Of a stretch of DNA of 54,929 nt, positions 15,656-23,873 are shown piece by piece; position 1 is the stretch's first letter, and each line of letters begins with the position of its first letter. A model generated the notes under the pieces. It saw nothing but the letters and a program-made list of their open reading frames with translations, was not told the DNA's origin and searched no databases. The position numbers and the translations under genes were made by a program. Source of the stretch: CAMLIZ01 sp040758375 (GTDB lineage: Bacteria; Pseudomonadota; Gammaproteobacteria; Burkholderiales; Burkholderiaceae_C); assembly GCA_040758375.1 (NCBI GenBank), contig JBFLWE010000028.1:1-54929 (forward strand), read 5' to 3'.

Positions 15656-16453
15656 ATGACGCAACGCGCCATCGTCTTCTCGCATGCCAACGGGTTTCCG
15701 GCCGGCACCTACCGGGTGCTGTTCGAGCGCTGGCGCAAGGCCGGCTATGCAGTGCGTGCGGTCGAGAAGTTCGGCCACGACCCGCGCTACCCGGTCAGCA
15801 GCAACTGGCCGCACCTGCGCGACCAGCTGATCCACTTCATCGAGCGCGAGGTGGGCGGGCCTGCCTTTCTGGTCGGGCATTCGCTGGGCGGCCTGCTCAG
15901 CCTGCTGGCCGCCTGCCGCAGGCCCGAGCTGGCGCGCGGCCTGGTGATGCTCGATTCGCCGGTCATCAGCGGCTGGCGCGCGCACAGCCTGCAGGTGGTG
16001 AAGGCCAGCGGGCTGATGAAGCGCATTTCTCCGGGCCGCATCTCGCGCGCCCGCCGGCATGAATGGCCCTCGCGGGAGGCCGCGCACCAGCACTTCGCCG
16101 CCAAGCACAAGTTCGCCCGCTGGGACGAGCGCGTGCTGCACGACTACATCGCAGCCGGCACGGAGGAAGCCGGCGCACGCGTGCAGCTCGCGTTCCGGCG
16201 CGAGATCGAAACACGCATCTACGACACGCTGCCGCACCACCTGCCGCGCGTGCTGAAGCTGCATCCACCCAAGTGCCCGGTGGGGTTCATTGCCGGCACC
16301 CAGTCAGAAGAGATCCGGCAAGGCGGCATGCACGCCTCCAAGGCGCTGGCCAAGGACCGGTTCGCCTGGATCGAGGGCAGCCACCTCTACCCGATGGAAA
16401 AGCCGGAGCTCACGGCCGACGAGGTGCTGCGGCTGCTCGACAGCATGGCCTGA
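15656..16453 (+). CDS. Alpha/beta hydrolase
   Basis: This 265-residue serine hydrolase has the nucleophile elbow VGHSLGG with Ser76, an oxyanion-type HANGFPAGTY at residues 10-19 and a late His (GSHLYPMEKP) that would complete the triad. The family is close to the uncharacterised proteobacterial esterase-like group beginning with an HG/HANGF motif. It begins two bases after the Anbu gene, so the two are probably cotranscribed. Substrate is unknown. The end lies before the A/T-rich leader of the Fic gene. Confidence 0.85.
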   Translation: MTQRAIVFSHANGFPAGTYRVLFERWRKAGYAVRAVEKFGHDPRYPVSSNWPHLRDQLIHFIEREVGGPAFLVGHSLGGLLSLLAACRRPELARGLVMLDSPVISGWRAHSLQVVKASGLMKRISPGRISRARRHEWPSREAAHQHFAAKHKFARWDERVLHDYIAAGTEEAGARVQLAFRREIETRIYDTLPHHLPRVLKLHPPKCPVGFIAGTQSEEIRQGGMHASKALAKDRFAWIEGSHLYPMEKPELTADEVLRLLDSMA

Positions 16454-16473
16454 TAAAAAAATAGTCCCAACCG

Positions 16474-16503
16474 CCTCTGCGGACAAAATTCTTGTCCAGA
16501 GGA
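16474..16503 (+). promoter_or_regulatory. Hairpin or operator covering the fic ribosome binding site
   Basis: GGACAA (16481-16486) and TTGTCC (16492-16497) flank AATTC, and CCTCT (16474-16478) can also pair with AGAGG (16498-16502) across a two-base bulge. The second arm includes the fic Shine-Dalgarno sequence AGAGGA. As RNA it would hide the ribosome site; as DNA it is a palindromic operator candidate. Confidence 0.5.
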
Positions 16504-16510
16504 TAAAACG

Positions 16511-17989
16511 ATGGGCGTTGTCGGCTACGAATGGGTGAGGCAGTCGCTCGGCCTGGCGGTGTTCCCTGTCGAACGGCCCGCGGTGGTGCGACCGGTCACC
16601 CGCGTCGAGCAGCGCCAGGACGAGCTTGCGGTTCCTTCACACGTCGCTCCCGCGGGCAGCGCGCCGCTGGACCATCTGCTCTTCGCGCTGAAGCACGAAG
16701 GCACCAACCTTCAGCTCATCGCTGCTGCAGTCCGGCACATCGACCCAGGTTCCCTGCTCGCGGCCCTGAGCGCCACCCCGACCGGGGGCTACCTGCGCAA
16801 GCTGTGCTGCCTCTGGGAACGCTTCAACCAGCGCACGCTGGAAGGCCTGCCCTCCGGCGTGGGGGGCGTCGCGGTGCCGCTGTTCGATCCCGCCCTGTAT
16901 CTCGTGTCGCGCAGCGTGGAACGCGACCGCAAGTGGCGCGTCGATTTCAACGGGCTGGGCAACTGGCGCTTCTGCCCCTCGGTGCGGCGCACACCCGCAG
17001 TGCAGGCCCTGCTGGCCGAAAACATCATGCAGCGCGTGGAGTCCTTTCTCGGCGCCATGGACGCGGCCCTGGTCGAGCGGGCGCTGAGCTGGGCCTACCT
17101 GGACGAGATGCGCAGTTCCTATGAGATCGAGCACGAAGCGCCTTCGGAGGACAAGGCGCGCGCGTTCGTCGCGCTGCTGCGGCAGGCCCATGACCGCCGC
17201 CCCTTGAGCGAGGACTATTTCGTGGCGCTGCAAAACGCCGCCGTCGCCAACCCGCTGGTGCGCGCGGCCGCCTATCGCAGCGAGCAAAACCATCTCAAAG
17301 GCCCGGCACGCGGTGCTCCGGGGGTCACCTACGTGCCACCGCCGCCCGAACTCCTGGACACCATGATGGAAGGCCTCATCGAGGCGGCCGATCCGGCCCG
17401 GCGGCCCGATGTCGACCCACTCGTCAGGGCCGCGCTGGTCTCCTTCGGCTTTGTCTTCGCGCACCCGTTCATGGACGGCAACGGGCGCCTCGCGCGCTTC
17501 CTGATCCACCACACGCTGTGCCGTACGGGTGCACTCGAACGCGGACACATCCTCCCCGTGTCGGCGGCGATGAAACGCCATGAACTCGACTACCTTGCGG
17601 CGCTGCAGTCGTTTTCCAGGCCGGCGCGCGACCTTTGGAGCGTGACCTGGATCGACGGCGACCGCTACCTCTTCGAGCCCCGCTTCGACCCGCGCATCTA
17701 CATCTACTGGGACGCCACCCGCTGCGTGGAATTCCTGCTGCGCATGGCCAAGCTGGCGCTGGAGGAAGACCTCGCCAAGGAAGCGCAGTTCCTGGCCGGC
17801 TACGACAAGGTGGTGCGCGCGGTGGACAGCCGCCACGACGTCGTGGGGTCGGTGCTCGCGACCCTGGTGCTCGCCTGCCATCAAAACGGCGGTGTGCTGT
17901 CCAAGCACCGCCGCAAGCAGTTCGCGGCCACCGTGCCGGCGGCCGCCTTCGACCTGATCGAGGTCCAGGTGCGCAAGCACCTGCTGTGA
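16511..17989 (+). CDS. Fic domain protein (probable AMP transferase)
   Basis: This 492-residue protein has a canonical Fic motif HPFMDGNGRLAR at residues 318-329, in which the His attacks the nucleotide and the Asp/Asn/Arg residues bind it, so AMPylation or a related transfer is expected. An upstream stretch SSYEIEHE (S203, E207) resembles the inhibitory helix (S/T)-x3-E-(G/N) of class II Fic proteins, but with His208 in place of Gly/Asn. The C-terminal 50 residues (ACHQNGGVLSKHRRKQFA) look like a winged-helix DNA-binding fold. ATG 16511 follows AGAGGA. The target protein is unknown and no antitoxin gene is adjacent. Confidence 0.9.
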   Translation: MGVVGYEWVRQSLGLAVFPVERPAVVRPVTRVEQRQDELAVPSHVAPAGSAPLDHLLFALKHEGTNLQLIAAAVRHIDPGSLLAALSATPTGGYLRKLCCLWERFNQRTLEGLPSGVGGVAVPLFDPALYLVSRSVERDRKWRVDFNGLGNWRFCPSVRRTPAVQALLAENIMQRVESFLGAMDAALVERALSWAYLDEMRSSYEIEHEAPSEDKARAFVALLRQAHDRRPLSEDYFVALQNAAVANPLVRAAAYRSEQNHLKGPARGAPGVTYVPPPPELLDTMMEGLIEAADPARRPDVDPLVRAALVSFGFVFAHPFMDGNGRLARFLIHHTLCRTGALERGHILPVSAAMKRHELDYLAALQSFSRPARDLWSVTWIDGDRYLFEPRFDPRIYIYWDATRCVEFLLRMAKLALEEDLAKEAQFLAGYDKVVRAVDSRHDVVGSVLATLVLACHQNGGVLSKHRRKQFAATVPAAAFDLIEVQVRKHLL

Positions 17990-18014
17990 CGCAGGGCGGC
18001 GGCAACCACGCCGA

Positions 18015-18020
18015 TATAAT
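18015..18020 (+). promoter_or_regulatory. -10 element before pyrG
   Basis: A perfect TATAAT lies 49 bases before the pyrG ATG; the -35 region is GC-rich and not recognisable. It would start the pyrG-kdsA-eno transcript. Confidence 0.5.
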
Positions 18021-18068
18021 CACGCTTTACCACCACAGCGTTCTTGTGACAAAAGGGCGCTGCATGAC

Positions 18069-19754
18069 ATGACCAAGTTCGTCTTCGTCACCGGCGGCGT
18101 GGTGTCCTCTCTCGGCAAGGGCATCGCAGCGGCGTCTCTCGCCGCGATCCTGGAATCGCGCGGTCTCAAAGTCACCCTCATCAAGCTCGACCCGTACATC
18201 AACGTGGACCCGGGCACGATGTCGCCGTTCCAGCACGGCGAGGTGTTCGTCACCGACGACGGCGCCGAAACCGACCTGGACCTGGGCCACTACGAACGCT
18301 TCGTCACCACACGGATGAAGCGCACGAACAACTTCACCACCGGCCAGATCTACAAGAGCGTGCTCGAGAAAGAGCGCCGTGGCGACTACCTGGGCAAGAC
18401 GGTGCAGGTGATCCCGCACATCACCAACGAGATCCAGGAGTTCATCCGCCGCGGCGCCGGCGTGGGCACGCCGGAAGAGGCGCAGGTGGCCATCGTCGAG
18501 ATCGGCGGCACCGTGGGCGACATCGAGTCGCTGCCCTTCCTGGAGGCGGTGCGCCAGATGAGCCTGCGCCTGGGGCCCACCAACACGGCCTTCGTGCACC
18601 TGACCTACGTGCCCTGGATCGCCGCCGCCGGCGAGCTGAAGACCAAGCCCACGCAGCACACGGTGCAGAAGCTGCGCGAGATCGGCATCCAGCCCGACGC
18701 GCTGCTGTGCCGCGCCGACCGGCGCATTCCCGAAGACGAGCGCGACAAGATCAGCCTGTTCACCAACGTGCAGACCACGGGCGTGATCTCGGTCTGGGAT
18801 GCCGACACCATCTACAAGGTGCCGCGCATGCTGCACGAGCAAGGGCTGGACGAGCTGATCTGCATGAAGCTGCAGCTGCTCACCCGCCCGGCGGACCTCA
18901 AGCGCTGGGACCGGCTGGTGCACGAGGTCGAGCACCCGCAGCACGAAGTCACCATCGCGATGTGCGGCAAGTACACCGACCTGTCGGACTCGTACAAGTC
19001 GCTGAACGAGGCGCTCAAGCACGCCGGCATCCACAACCATGCCCGCGTGAACATCGAATACGTCGACAGCGAGACGCTGAACGAAGGCAACGCCGCCCAG
19101 CTCGAGAAGTACGACGCCATCCTGGTACCGGGCGGCTTCGGCAAGCGCGGCGTCGAAGGCAAGATCTGCGCCGCCCAATACGCCCGGGAGCACAAGATCC
19201 CCTACCTCGGCATCTGCCTGGGCATGCAGGTGGCCACCATCGAGTACGCGCGCCACAAGGCGGGGCTTGACAACGCCAACAGCACCGAGTTCGACGAGGC
19301 CACGCCGCATCCGGTGATCGCCCTCATCGACGAGTGGCAAGACCGCGACGGCAGCATCCAGAAGCGCAGCGCGCAGTCCGACCTGGGCGGCACCATGCGG
19401 CTGGGCTCGCAAAGCTCCGACGTGAAGCCCGGCACGCTGGCCCACAAGATCTACGGCAACGTGGTCACCGAGCGCCACCGCCACCGCTACGAGGCCAACG
19501 AACACTACCTGCAGCGCCTGCAGGAGGCCGGCCTCGTGATCTCGGCCATCACCCAGCGCGAGAAGCTCACCGAGATGGTGGAGCTGCCGCAGGAGGTGCA
19601 TCCCTGGTACGTGGGCGTGCAGTTCCACCCCGAGTTCAAGTCCACCCCCTGGGACGGGCATCCGCTGTTCATCAGCTACATCCGGGCGGCCCTGGGCCGC
19701 CACATGGAGCGCACCGACAAGACCGGCAGCGCCAAGGACAAGGTGAGCGCATGA
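18069..19754 (+). CDS. pyrG: CTP synthase
   Basis: PyrG converts UTP to CTP with ATP and glutamine. The 561-residue protein has the ATP loop VVSSLGKGIAAASL at residues 11-24, the UTP site FQHGEVFVTDDGAETDLDLG near residues 56-75, and a C-terminal class I glutamine amidotransferase domain with GICLGMQ (nucleophile Cys near residue 381) and the HPEF element. Length is typical. It is the first gene of the pyrG-kdsA-(DUF1330)-eno-ftsB group, an order conserved in beta- and gammaproteobacteria. Its stop overlaps the kdsA start (ATGA). Confidence 0.98.
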   Translation: MTKFVFVTGGVVSSLGKGIAAASLAAILESRGLKVTLIKLDPYINVDPGTMSPFQHGEVFVTDDGAETDLDLGHYERFVTTRMKRTNNFTTGQIYKSVLEKERRGDYLGKTVQVIPHITNEIQEFIRRGAGVGTPEEAQVAIVEIGGTVGDIESLPFLEAVRQMSLRLGPTNTAFVHLTYVPWIAAAGELKTKPTQHTVQKLREIGIQPDALLCRADRRIPEDERDKISLFTNVQTTGVISVWDADTIYKVPRMLHEQGLDELICMKLQLLTRPADLKRWDRLVHEVEHPQHEVTIAMCGKYTDLSDSYKSLNEALKHAGIHNHARVNIEYVDSETLNEGNAAQLEKYDAILVPGGFGKRGVEGKICAAQYAREHKIPYLGICLGMQVATIEYARHKAGLDNANSTEFDEATPHPVIALIDEWQDRDGSIQKRSAQSDLGGTMRLGSQSSDVKPGTLAHKIYGNVVTERHRHRYEANEHYLQRLQEAGLVISAITQREKLTEMVELPQEVHPWYVGVQFHPEFKSTPWDGHPLFISYIRAALGRHMERTDKTGSAKDKVSA

Positions 19755-20608
19755 AGCTCTGCGGTTTCGACGTGGGGCTGGACAAGCCCTTCTTCCTGCT
19801 CGCGGGGCCTTGCGTGGTCGAGTCCGAGCAGTTGCAGATGGACGTGGCGGGCCGGCTGAAGGAAATCACCTCCTCGCTGGGCATCCCCTTCATCTTCAAG
19901 TCGAGCTACGACAAGGCCAACCGCTCCTCGGGTGCATCGTTCCGCGGCCCGGGCATGCAAAAGGGCCTGGAGATCCTGGCCAAGGTCAAGCGCGAGCTCG
20001 GCGTGCCGGTGATCACCGACGTGCACACCGAAGCCGAGATCCCGGACGTGGCGGCGGTGGTGGATGTGCTGCAGACCCCTGCCTTCCTGTGCCGCCAGAC
20101 CGATTTCATCCGCGCCGTGGCCCAGAGCGGCAAGCCGGTGAACATCAAGAAGGGCCAGTTCCTCGCGCCGCACGACATGAAGAACGTGATCGACAAGGCG
20201 CGCGCGGCGGCCTGCGAGAAGGGCCTGCCCGAGGACAACTTCCTGGCCTGCGAGCGCGGCGTGAGCTTCGGCTACAACAACCTGGTCTCCGACATGCGCA
20301 GCCTGGCCATCATGCGCGAGACCGGTGCGCCGGTGGTGTTCGACGCCACGCACTCGGTGCAGTTGCCGGGCGGCCAGGGCACCAGCTCGGGCGGTCAGCG
20401 CGAGTTCGTGCCGGTGCTGGCGCGCGCCGCGGTGGCGGTGGGCATCTCGGGCCTCTTCATGGAAACCCACCCCGACCCTGCCAAGGCGCTGAGCGACGGG
20501 CCTAACGCCGTTCCGCTCAAGCACATGCACGTGCTGCTCGAACAACTGCTCGCGCTCGACCGCGTCGTGAAGCAGCAGCCGCTGCTCGAAAACGACTTCA
20601 GCTGCTGA
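19751..20608 (+). CDS. kdsA: 3-deoxy-8-phosphooctulonate synthase
   Basis: KdsA joins phosphoenolpyruvate and arabinose-5-phosphate to give Kdo-8-phosphate for lipopolysaccharide. The 285-residue protein has FIFKSSYDKANRSSGASFRGPG near residues 49-70, FLCRQTDFI near 115 and FDATHSVQLPGGQG near 198. The segment LLAGPCVVES puts Cys at position 21, where metal-dependent KdsA enzymes have Cys and the E. coli metal-independent type has Asn, so this is probably the metal-dependent class. ATG 19751 overlaps the pyrG stop by four bases. Confidence 0.97.
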   Translation: MKLCGFDVGLDKPFFLLAGPCVVESEQLQMDVAGRLKEITSSLGIPFIFKSSYDKANRSSGASFRGPGMQKGLEILAKVKRELGVPVITDVHTEAEIPDVAAVVDVLQTPAFLCRQTDFIRAVAQSGKPVNIKKGQFLAPHDMKNVIDKARAAACEKGLPEDNFLACERGVSFGYNNLVSDMRSLAIMRETGAPVVFDATHSVQLPGGQGTSSGGQREFVPVLARAAVAVGISGLFMETHPDPAKALSDGPNAVPLKHMHVLLEQLLALDRVVKQQPLLENDFSC

Positions 20609-20617
20609 ACACACCCG

Positions 20618-20911
20618 ATGCCTGCTGCCTACATCATTGCCGACGTCACCGTCACCGACCCCGAGAAGATGGCGCAATACCGAGAGTGGTCCACCAAGGC
20701 CATGCACGAGCACGGCGCCGAGATCCTGGTGCGTGGCGGTGCCTTCGAAGTGCTCGAAGGCCCATGGACACCCAGCCGGCTGGTGATCCTCAAGTTCAGC
20801 AGCCGCGAGCAGGCCAAGGCCTTCTACAACAGCCAGACCTATGCCCATGCCAGGACGCTGCGCGAAGGCGCCGGCATCATGCGCATGGTGGTCGTGGACG
20901 GCGTCGAATGA
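20618..20911 (+). CDS. DUF1330 domain protein
   Basis: This 97-residue protein has a dimeric alpha/beta-barrel fold of the DUF1330 family. Family signatures are AAYIIADVTVTDPEKMAQY at the start and a middle FEVLEGPWTPSRLVILKF followed by AKAFYNSQTYAHAR. The family resembles monooxygenase-like ferredoxin folds, but no function is known. It starts nine bases after kdsA and is presumably in the same transcript. A hairpin separates it from eno. Confidence 0.87.
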   Translation: MPAAYIIADVTVTDPEKMAQYREWSTKAMHEHGAEILVRGGAFEVLEGPWTPSRLVILKFSSREQAKAFYNSQTYAHARTLREGAGIMRMVVVDGVE

Positions 20912-20919
20912 AAAAGACC

Positions 20920-20952
20920 CGCGCATGTAACGCCCTTGCGGCACCATGCGCG
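20920..20952. promoter_or_regulatory. Hairpin between DUF1330 gene and eno
   Basis: CGCGCATG (20920-20927) and CATGCGCG (20945-20952) are perfect eight-base arms around a 17-base loop. No T run follows, so it may be a processing or attenuation site that sets the eno level relative to pyrG and kdsA. Confidence 0.4.
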
Positions 20953-20987
20953 CCTTCGAGAATCCACCCCTTCAGGAGATCAAGAAC

Positions 20988-22274
20988 ATGAGTGCCATCG
21001 TCGACATCGTCGGACGCGAGATCCTCGACAGCCGCGGCAACCCCACCGTCGAATGCGACGTGCTGCTGGAAAGCGGCACCATGGGCCGCGCCGCGGTGCC
21101 CTCGGGCGCCTCCACCGGCTCGCGCGAGGCGATCGAGCTGCGCGACGGCGACAAAGGCCGCTACCTGGGCAAGGGCGTGCTCAAGGCGGTGGAGCACATC
21201 AACACCGAGATCTCCGAGGCCGTGCTGGGGCTCGACGCCTCCGAGCAGGCCTTCCTGGACCGCACGCTGCTCGACCTGGACGGCACCGAGAACAAGAGCC
21301 GCCTGGGCGCCAACGCGATGCTGGCCGTCTCGATGGCCGTGGCCCGCGCGGCGGCCGAAGAGTCGGGCCTGCCCTTGTACCGCTACTTCGGCGGCATGGG
21401 CGGCATGCAGATGCCGGTGCCGATGATGAACGTGATCAACGGCGGCGCCCATGCCAACAACAACCTCGACCTGCAGGAGCTGATGATCATCCCCGTGGGC
21501 GCACCCACCTTCCGCGAGGCGGTGCGCTACGGCGCCGAGGTCTTCCATGCACTGAAGAAGATCATCGACGGCAAGGGCATGAGCACCGCCGTGGGCGACG
21601 AGGGCGGGTTCGCGCCCAGCGTGCAAAGCCACGAGGCGGCGATCCAGCTGATCCTCGAAGCGATCGACAAGGCCGGCTACACCGCCGGCACGCAGATCGC
21701 GATCGGCCTCGACTGCGCGGCCAGCGAGTTCCACAAGGACGGCCAGTACGTGCTCGAAGGCGAAGGCGGGCTGAAGTTGAGCGCCCCGCAGTGGACCGAC
21801 ATCCTCGCCACCTGGGTCGACAAGTACCCGATCATCAGCATCGAAGACGGCATGGCCGAAGGCGACTGGGACGGCTGGAAGCACCTGACCGAACGCCTGG
21901 GCCAGAAGGTGCAGCTGGTGGGCGACGACCTGTTCGTCACCAACACCAAGATCCTGAAGGAAGGCATCGACAAGCGCATCGCCAACTCGATCCTCATCAA
22001 GATCAACCAGATCGGCACGCTCACCGAGACCTTCGCCGCCATCGAGATGGCCAAGCGCGCGGGCTACACCGCCGTGATCAGCCACCGCTCGGGCGAAACC
22101 GAGGACTCCACCATCGCCGACATTGCGGTGGGCACCAATGCCGGCCAGATCAAGACCGGCTCGATGAGCCGCAGCGACCGCATGGCCAAGTACAACCAGC
22201 TGCTGCGCATCGAGGAAGACCTCGGCGACGTGGCGGTGTACCCCGGCCGGGCCGCGTTCTACAACCTCCGATAA
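20988..22274 (+). CDS. eno: Enolase
   Basis: Enolase converts 2-phosphoglycerate to phosphoenolpyruvate in glycolysis and is a part of the RNA degradosome in some bacteria. The 428-residue protein has ILDSRGNPTVECDV near residue 11, GDEGGFAPS near residue 204, LIKINQIGTLTET near residue 335 and SHRSGETEDSTIAD near residue 365, including the Lys and Glu of the active site. ATG 20988 follows AGGAG at 20974-20978; an upstream in-frame ATG is within the hairpin. It is followed by ftsB seven bases on. Confidence 0.98.
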   Translation: MSAIVDIVGREILDSRGNPTVECDVLLESGTMGRAAVPSGASTGSREAIELRDGDKGRYLGKGVLKAVEHINTEISEAVLGLDASEQAFLDRTLLDLDGTENKSRLGANAMLAVSMAVARAAAEESGLPLYRYFGGMGGMQMPVPMMNVINGGAHANNNLDLQELMIIPVGAPTFREAVRYGAEVFHALKKIIDGKGMSTAVGDEGGFAPSVQSHEAAIQLILEAIDKAGYTAGTQIAIGLDCAASEFHKDGQYVLEGEGGLKLSAPQWTDILATWVDKYPIISIEDGMAEGDWDGWKHLTERLGQKVQLVGDDLFVTNTKILKEGIDKRIANSILIKINQIGTLTETFAAIEMAKRAGYTAVISHRSGETEDSTIADIAVGTNAGQIKTGSMSRSDRMAKYNQLLRIEEDLGDVAVYPGRAAFYNLR

Positions 22275-22280
22275 GCCTGG

Positions 22281-22559
22281 ATGCGCGTCGTCACGCTGCT
22301 GCTCGCCGGATTGCTCGTCCTCGTGCATGCCGAACTCTGGTTCGGCAAGGGGGGGCTCCCCCGGGTGGTGGCGTTGTCGGCGCAGGTGGCCGAGCAGAAA
22401 GCCAAGAACGAGGCCGCGCGCCAGCGCAACGACCAGCTCGCCGCCGAGGTGAACGACCTGCGCGAGGGGCTGGAGATGGTGGAAGAGCGCGCGCGCAGCG
22501 AACTGGGCATGATCAAACCGGACGAGGTGTTCGTCCAGGTGACCCCGGCGCGGCACTGA
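22281..22559 (+). CDS. ftsB: Cell division protein FtsB
   Basis: FtsB is a small bitopic protein that joins FtsL and FtsQ at the division site. The 92-residue protein has one N-terminal membrane segment (VTLLLAGLLVLVHAELWFG) and a coiled coil (QVAEQKAKNEAARQRNDQLAAEVNDLREG), and the closing EERARSELGMIKPDEVFVQ is the FtsB signature. It directly follows eno, the conserved location of ftsB in proteobacteria. Confidence 0.94.
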   Translation: MRVVTLLLAGLLVLVHAELWFGKGGLPRVVALSAQVAEQKAKNEAARQRNDQLAAEVNDLREGLEMVEERARSELGMIKPDEVFVQVTPARH

Positions 22560-22560
22560 G

Positions 22561-23190
22561 ATGGATGCCTTGCTGCAGGCGCTGCAGCCCCTGATGGCCA
22601 GCGCCTTCACCGTCTGGGGCAGCCCGATCACCTGGCTGGAGATCGTGGCCTTCGCGCTGGCCGTGTGGATGGTGGTGTGCAACATGCGCGTCAATCCGCT
22701 GGGCTGGGTGCTGGCCGCCGCCAGCTCGCTGCTGTATTTCGTGCTGTTCTGGAACAGCCGGCTGTACGGCGAGGCTTCGTTGCAGATCTTCTTCGCGCTG
22801 GTGGCGTTGTGGGGCTGGTGGCAGTGGCTGCGCGGCACCGATGCGCAAGGCCATTCGCTGGCGGTGCGGCAGCTGCCCTCCGTGGCCCGATGGAAGCTGG
22901 TGATGCTCACCCTGGCCGCCTGGCCGTTGCTGAGCCTGTTCCTGCACCATTTCACCGACACCGACGTGCCCTGGTGGGACGCCTTCCCCACCGCCTTCAG
23001 CCTGGCGGGCCAGTGGCTGCTGGGCCGCAAGTACGTCGAGAACTGGCCGACCTGGCTGCTGGTCAACGTGGTGAGCGTGGGCCTGTTCGCCTACAAGGGC
23101 CTGTGGCTCACCGTGCTGCTGTATGCGCTGTTCGCCGCGATGTCGTGGGCCGGATGGCGGGCTTGGCGGCAGCGCATGGCGGCGGCGTGA
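22561..23190 (+). CDS. pnuC: Nicotinamide mononucleoside/riboside transporter PnuC
   Basis: PnuC proteins carry nicotinamide riboside across the inner membrane. The 209-residue protein is hydrophobic with about seven helices and contains the WGWWQW motif near residue 85 that lines the substrate site, and NWPTWLLVNVVSVGLFAYKGLWL near the end. It begins one base after ftsB and overlaps the next gene by four bases (GTGA). The neighbour is a kinase that would trap the riboside, giving a short salvage pathway to NAD. A thiamine-carrying PnuT is an alternative, but the NadR-like neighbour favours nicotinamide riboside. Confidence 0.88.
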   Translation: MDALLQALQPLMASAFTVWGSPITWLEIVAFALAVWMVVCNMRVNPLGWVLAAASSLLYFVLFWNSRLYGEASLQIFFALVALWGWWQWLRGTDAQGHSLAVRQLPSVARWKLVMLTLAAWPLLSLFLHHFTDTDVPWWDAFPTAFSLAGQWLLGRKYVENWPTWLLVNVVSVGLFAYKGLWLTVLLYALFAAMSWAGWRAWRQRMAAA

Positions 23191-23873
23191 AACCGGCCCC
23201 CTGCATCGCGATCGTCGGTGCCGAAAGCACCGGCAAGACCAGCCTGGCGCAGGCGCTGGCGCTGCATCTCACCGAGATGACCGGCCTGCGCTGCGCCTTC
23301 GTGCCCGAGGTGCTGCGCGAGTGGTGCGACGAACGGGGCCGCACGCCGCGCGCAGAGGAGCAGCAGGCGATCGCGCACGAGCAGTCGCGCCGCATTGCCC
23401 AGGCCCGGCATGGGCATGAGCTGGTGGTGGCCGACACCACGGCCTTGATGACCGCGGTGTACAGCGAGCTGCTGTTTGCCGATACCTCGCTGTATGCCAT
23501 GGCCCTCGAAGCGCACCGCGACTATGCGCTCACTCTGCTGACGGCGCTCGACCTGCCATGGACGCCCGACGGCCTGCAGCGCGACGGCCCCCATGTGCGC
23601 GAACCGGTGGACCGCACCGTGCGGCAGGCCCTGCTGCGCGCTGGCCTGCAGTGGAGTGTGGTGGCCGGCCAGGGGCAAGCGCGGCTCGGCGCCGCCTTGG
23701 ATGCGCTGACCCCCCTGCTGCTGACGCTGCAGCCGCCGCGCGCGGGCCTGTTCACCCGCCTTCAGGCGCGCCAGGCGGCCCTGCCCGAGTGGCAATGGGT
23801 GTGCGAGAAGTGCGATGCGCCCGAGTGCGAGCACCGGTCGCTGAAGGGGTGGGCCGGGGGGCCCGATCAGTGA
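23187..23873 (+). CDS. NadR-like nicotinamide riboside kinase (AAA-type ATPase)
   Basis: This 228-residue protein has a Walker A loop GAESTGKTS near residues 9-17 and resembles the ribosylnicotinamide kinase domain of NadR, without the regulatory DNA-binding part. It would phosphorylate nicotinamide riboside brought in by PnuC. The start is GTG 23187, overlapping the pnuC stop. The C-terminus has a small Cys/His cluster (CEKCD, CEHRSLKGW). The end overlaps the convergent hslO by seven bases. Confidence 0.82.
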   Translation: MKPAPCIAIVGAESTGKTSLAQALALHLTEMTGLRCAFVPEVLREWCDERGRTPRAEEQQAIAHEQSRRIAQARHGHELVVADTTALMTAVYSELLFADTSLYAMALEAHRDYALTLLTALDLPWTPDGLQRDGPHVREPVDRTVRQALLRAGLQWSVVAGQGQARLGAALDALTPLLLTLQPPRAGLFTRLQARQAALPEWQWVCEKCDAPECEHRSLKGWAGGPDQ

